DNA of 45,669 bases from Evernia prunastri. Lineage: Eukaryota > Ascomycota > Lecanoromycetes > Lecanorales > Parmeliaceae. The notes under the pieces were generated by a model. That model searched no databases. It had not been told where the DNA came from and saw only the letters and a list, made by a program, of their open reading frames with translations. Numbering within the stretch: the first letter of the stretch is position 1; every line of letters starts with the position of its first letter. The stretch covers positions 1 to 45,669 of the forward strand of contig NKYR01000203.1 in NCBI GenBank assembly GCA_003184365.1, given 5' to 3'. The position numbers and the translations under genes were made by a program. Shown piece by piece: positions 45,217 to 45,669 of this stretch.

Positions 45217-45669
45217 GCTAAGAGACAAGTCAATGACGCCCTACATCAGCGAAACGGCCCCCAGACTATGAGGATGCACGATACCCCAATTGGTTCCCCG
45301 GTATTAGTGTGGAGAACACATCAAAAGAAGTGGACTGGACCATACAAATTGCTAGCCACTTCTCGAGAAACTTGCACCGTCGAGTTGTCTAGTGGCCCTA
45401 CAGACTTTCGAGTCACTATCGTCAAGCCATATTTGGAAGAATCGGACACTCCAATTGAGTCTCCAGGACAAAATCCTCCTGAATCCCCCGGGCAAGACTC
45501 TCCAGGAGATTCTCCAGAAGATTCTCCAGAATCAAACGATATTCAGCCGGCCAATGACAATACCCAAGACCCCCCCAGGACACTCCGCTCCGTCGGAACC
45601 CTCCTCGGCATCGACACATCCCCACTCGCTTTCAGAACCCAGTTGATATCACCGTCTACATGTCCAAGT
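45217..45669 (+). mobile_element. Copia-like retrotransposon, integrase C-terminal part
   Basis: Reads RQVNDALHQRNGP, SPVLVWR, KKWTGPYKLLATSRETCTVE and VTIVKPYLEE, the C-terminal domain that follows the integrase catalytic core in this family. A Pro/Ser/Asp-rich linker follows and the piece runs off the window. Near 45571 a C-run forces a frame change to keep PTRFQNPVDITVYMSK. The whole integrase core should lie between the pre-integrase site and this segment but is replaced by one N. Confidence 0.75.

Noticed and set aside
42476..45271. A 931-codon frame through two N positions
   Set aside because: It joins overlapping assembly pieces and repeats the same domains; treated as separate copies.
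1..45669. CRISPR arrays or bacterial operons
   Set aside because: No spaced repeats; introns and gene content are fungal.

Overview
The window reads as nuclear DNA of a filamentous ascomycete (Pezizomycotina). Genes are compact with many 49-80 nt GT..AG introns carrying CTRAY-type branch points. The recognisable gene set is fungal: Rrp9, proteasome beta-4 (Pre1), NuA4 scaffold Eaf1/Vid21, Mak11, a fungal squalene-hopene cyclase, an MHR-type transcription factor and a copia-like retroelement. I cannot place it to genus.

Layout. 1-1.2 kb is an AT-rich, CpA-poor relic block resembling a RIP-mutated repeat. 1.6-6.0 kb holds two conserved genes facing each other: a RING-finger E3-type protein (+) and RRP9 (-). 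6.2-19.3 kb is an accessory island: a fungal transcription factor with only half a zinc cluster and three frameshifts, an intact DJ-1/PfpI protein, an MFS transporter with an in-frame stop, 3.1 kb of hairpins and short TIR elements, a squalene-hopene cyclase whose only workable intron ends in GG, and a short-chain dehydrogenase with a one-base frameshift. 19.3-22.0 kb is gene-poor with remnants of a membrane-type gene. 22.0-38.1 kb returns to intact genes: a single-pass membrane protein, PRE1, EAF1, MAK11, a BTB/POZ protein and a very large repeat-built surface-type protein. 38.1-41.3 kb is non-coding. 41.3-45.7 kb is a copia-like retrotransposon present as overlapping near-identical pieces joined by single N characters, one piece carrying a nested solo-LTR-like insertion.

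How it fits together. The conserved genes serve ribosome biogenesis (RRP9, MAK11), chromatin acetylation (EAF1) and protein turnover (PRE1, RING, BTB). They are free of lesions over many kilobases. The island between them has the make-up of a small triterpenoid-type cluster (regulator, exporter, cyclase, oxidoreductase, DJ-1 protein), but four of its five genes carry at least one disabling lesion. The most interesting reading is a triterpene (hopanoid-type) gene island caught while decaying, in a region also colonised by small non-autonomous elements, one of which has an unusual 14-bp flanking direct repeat. That the island is one pathway is inference, not shown.
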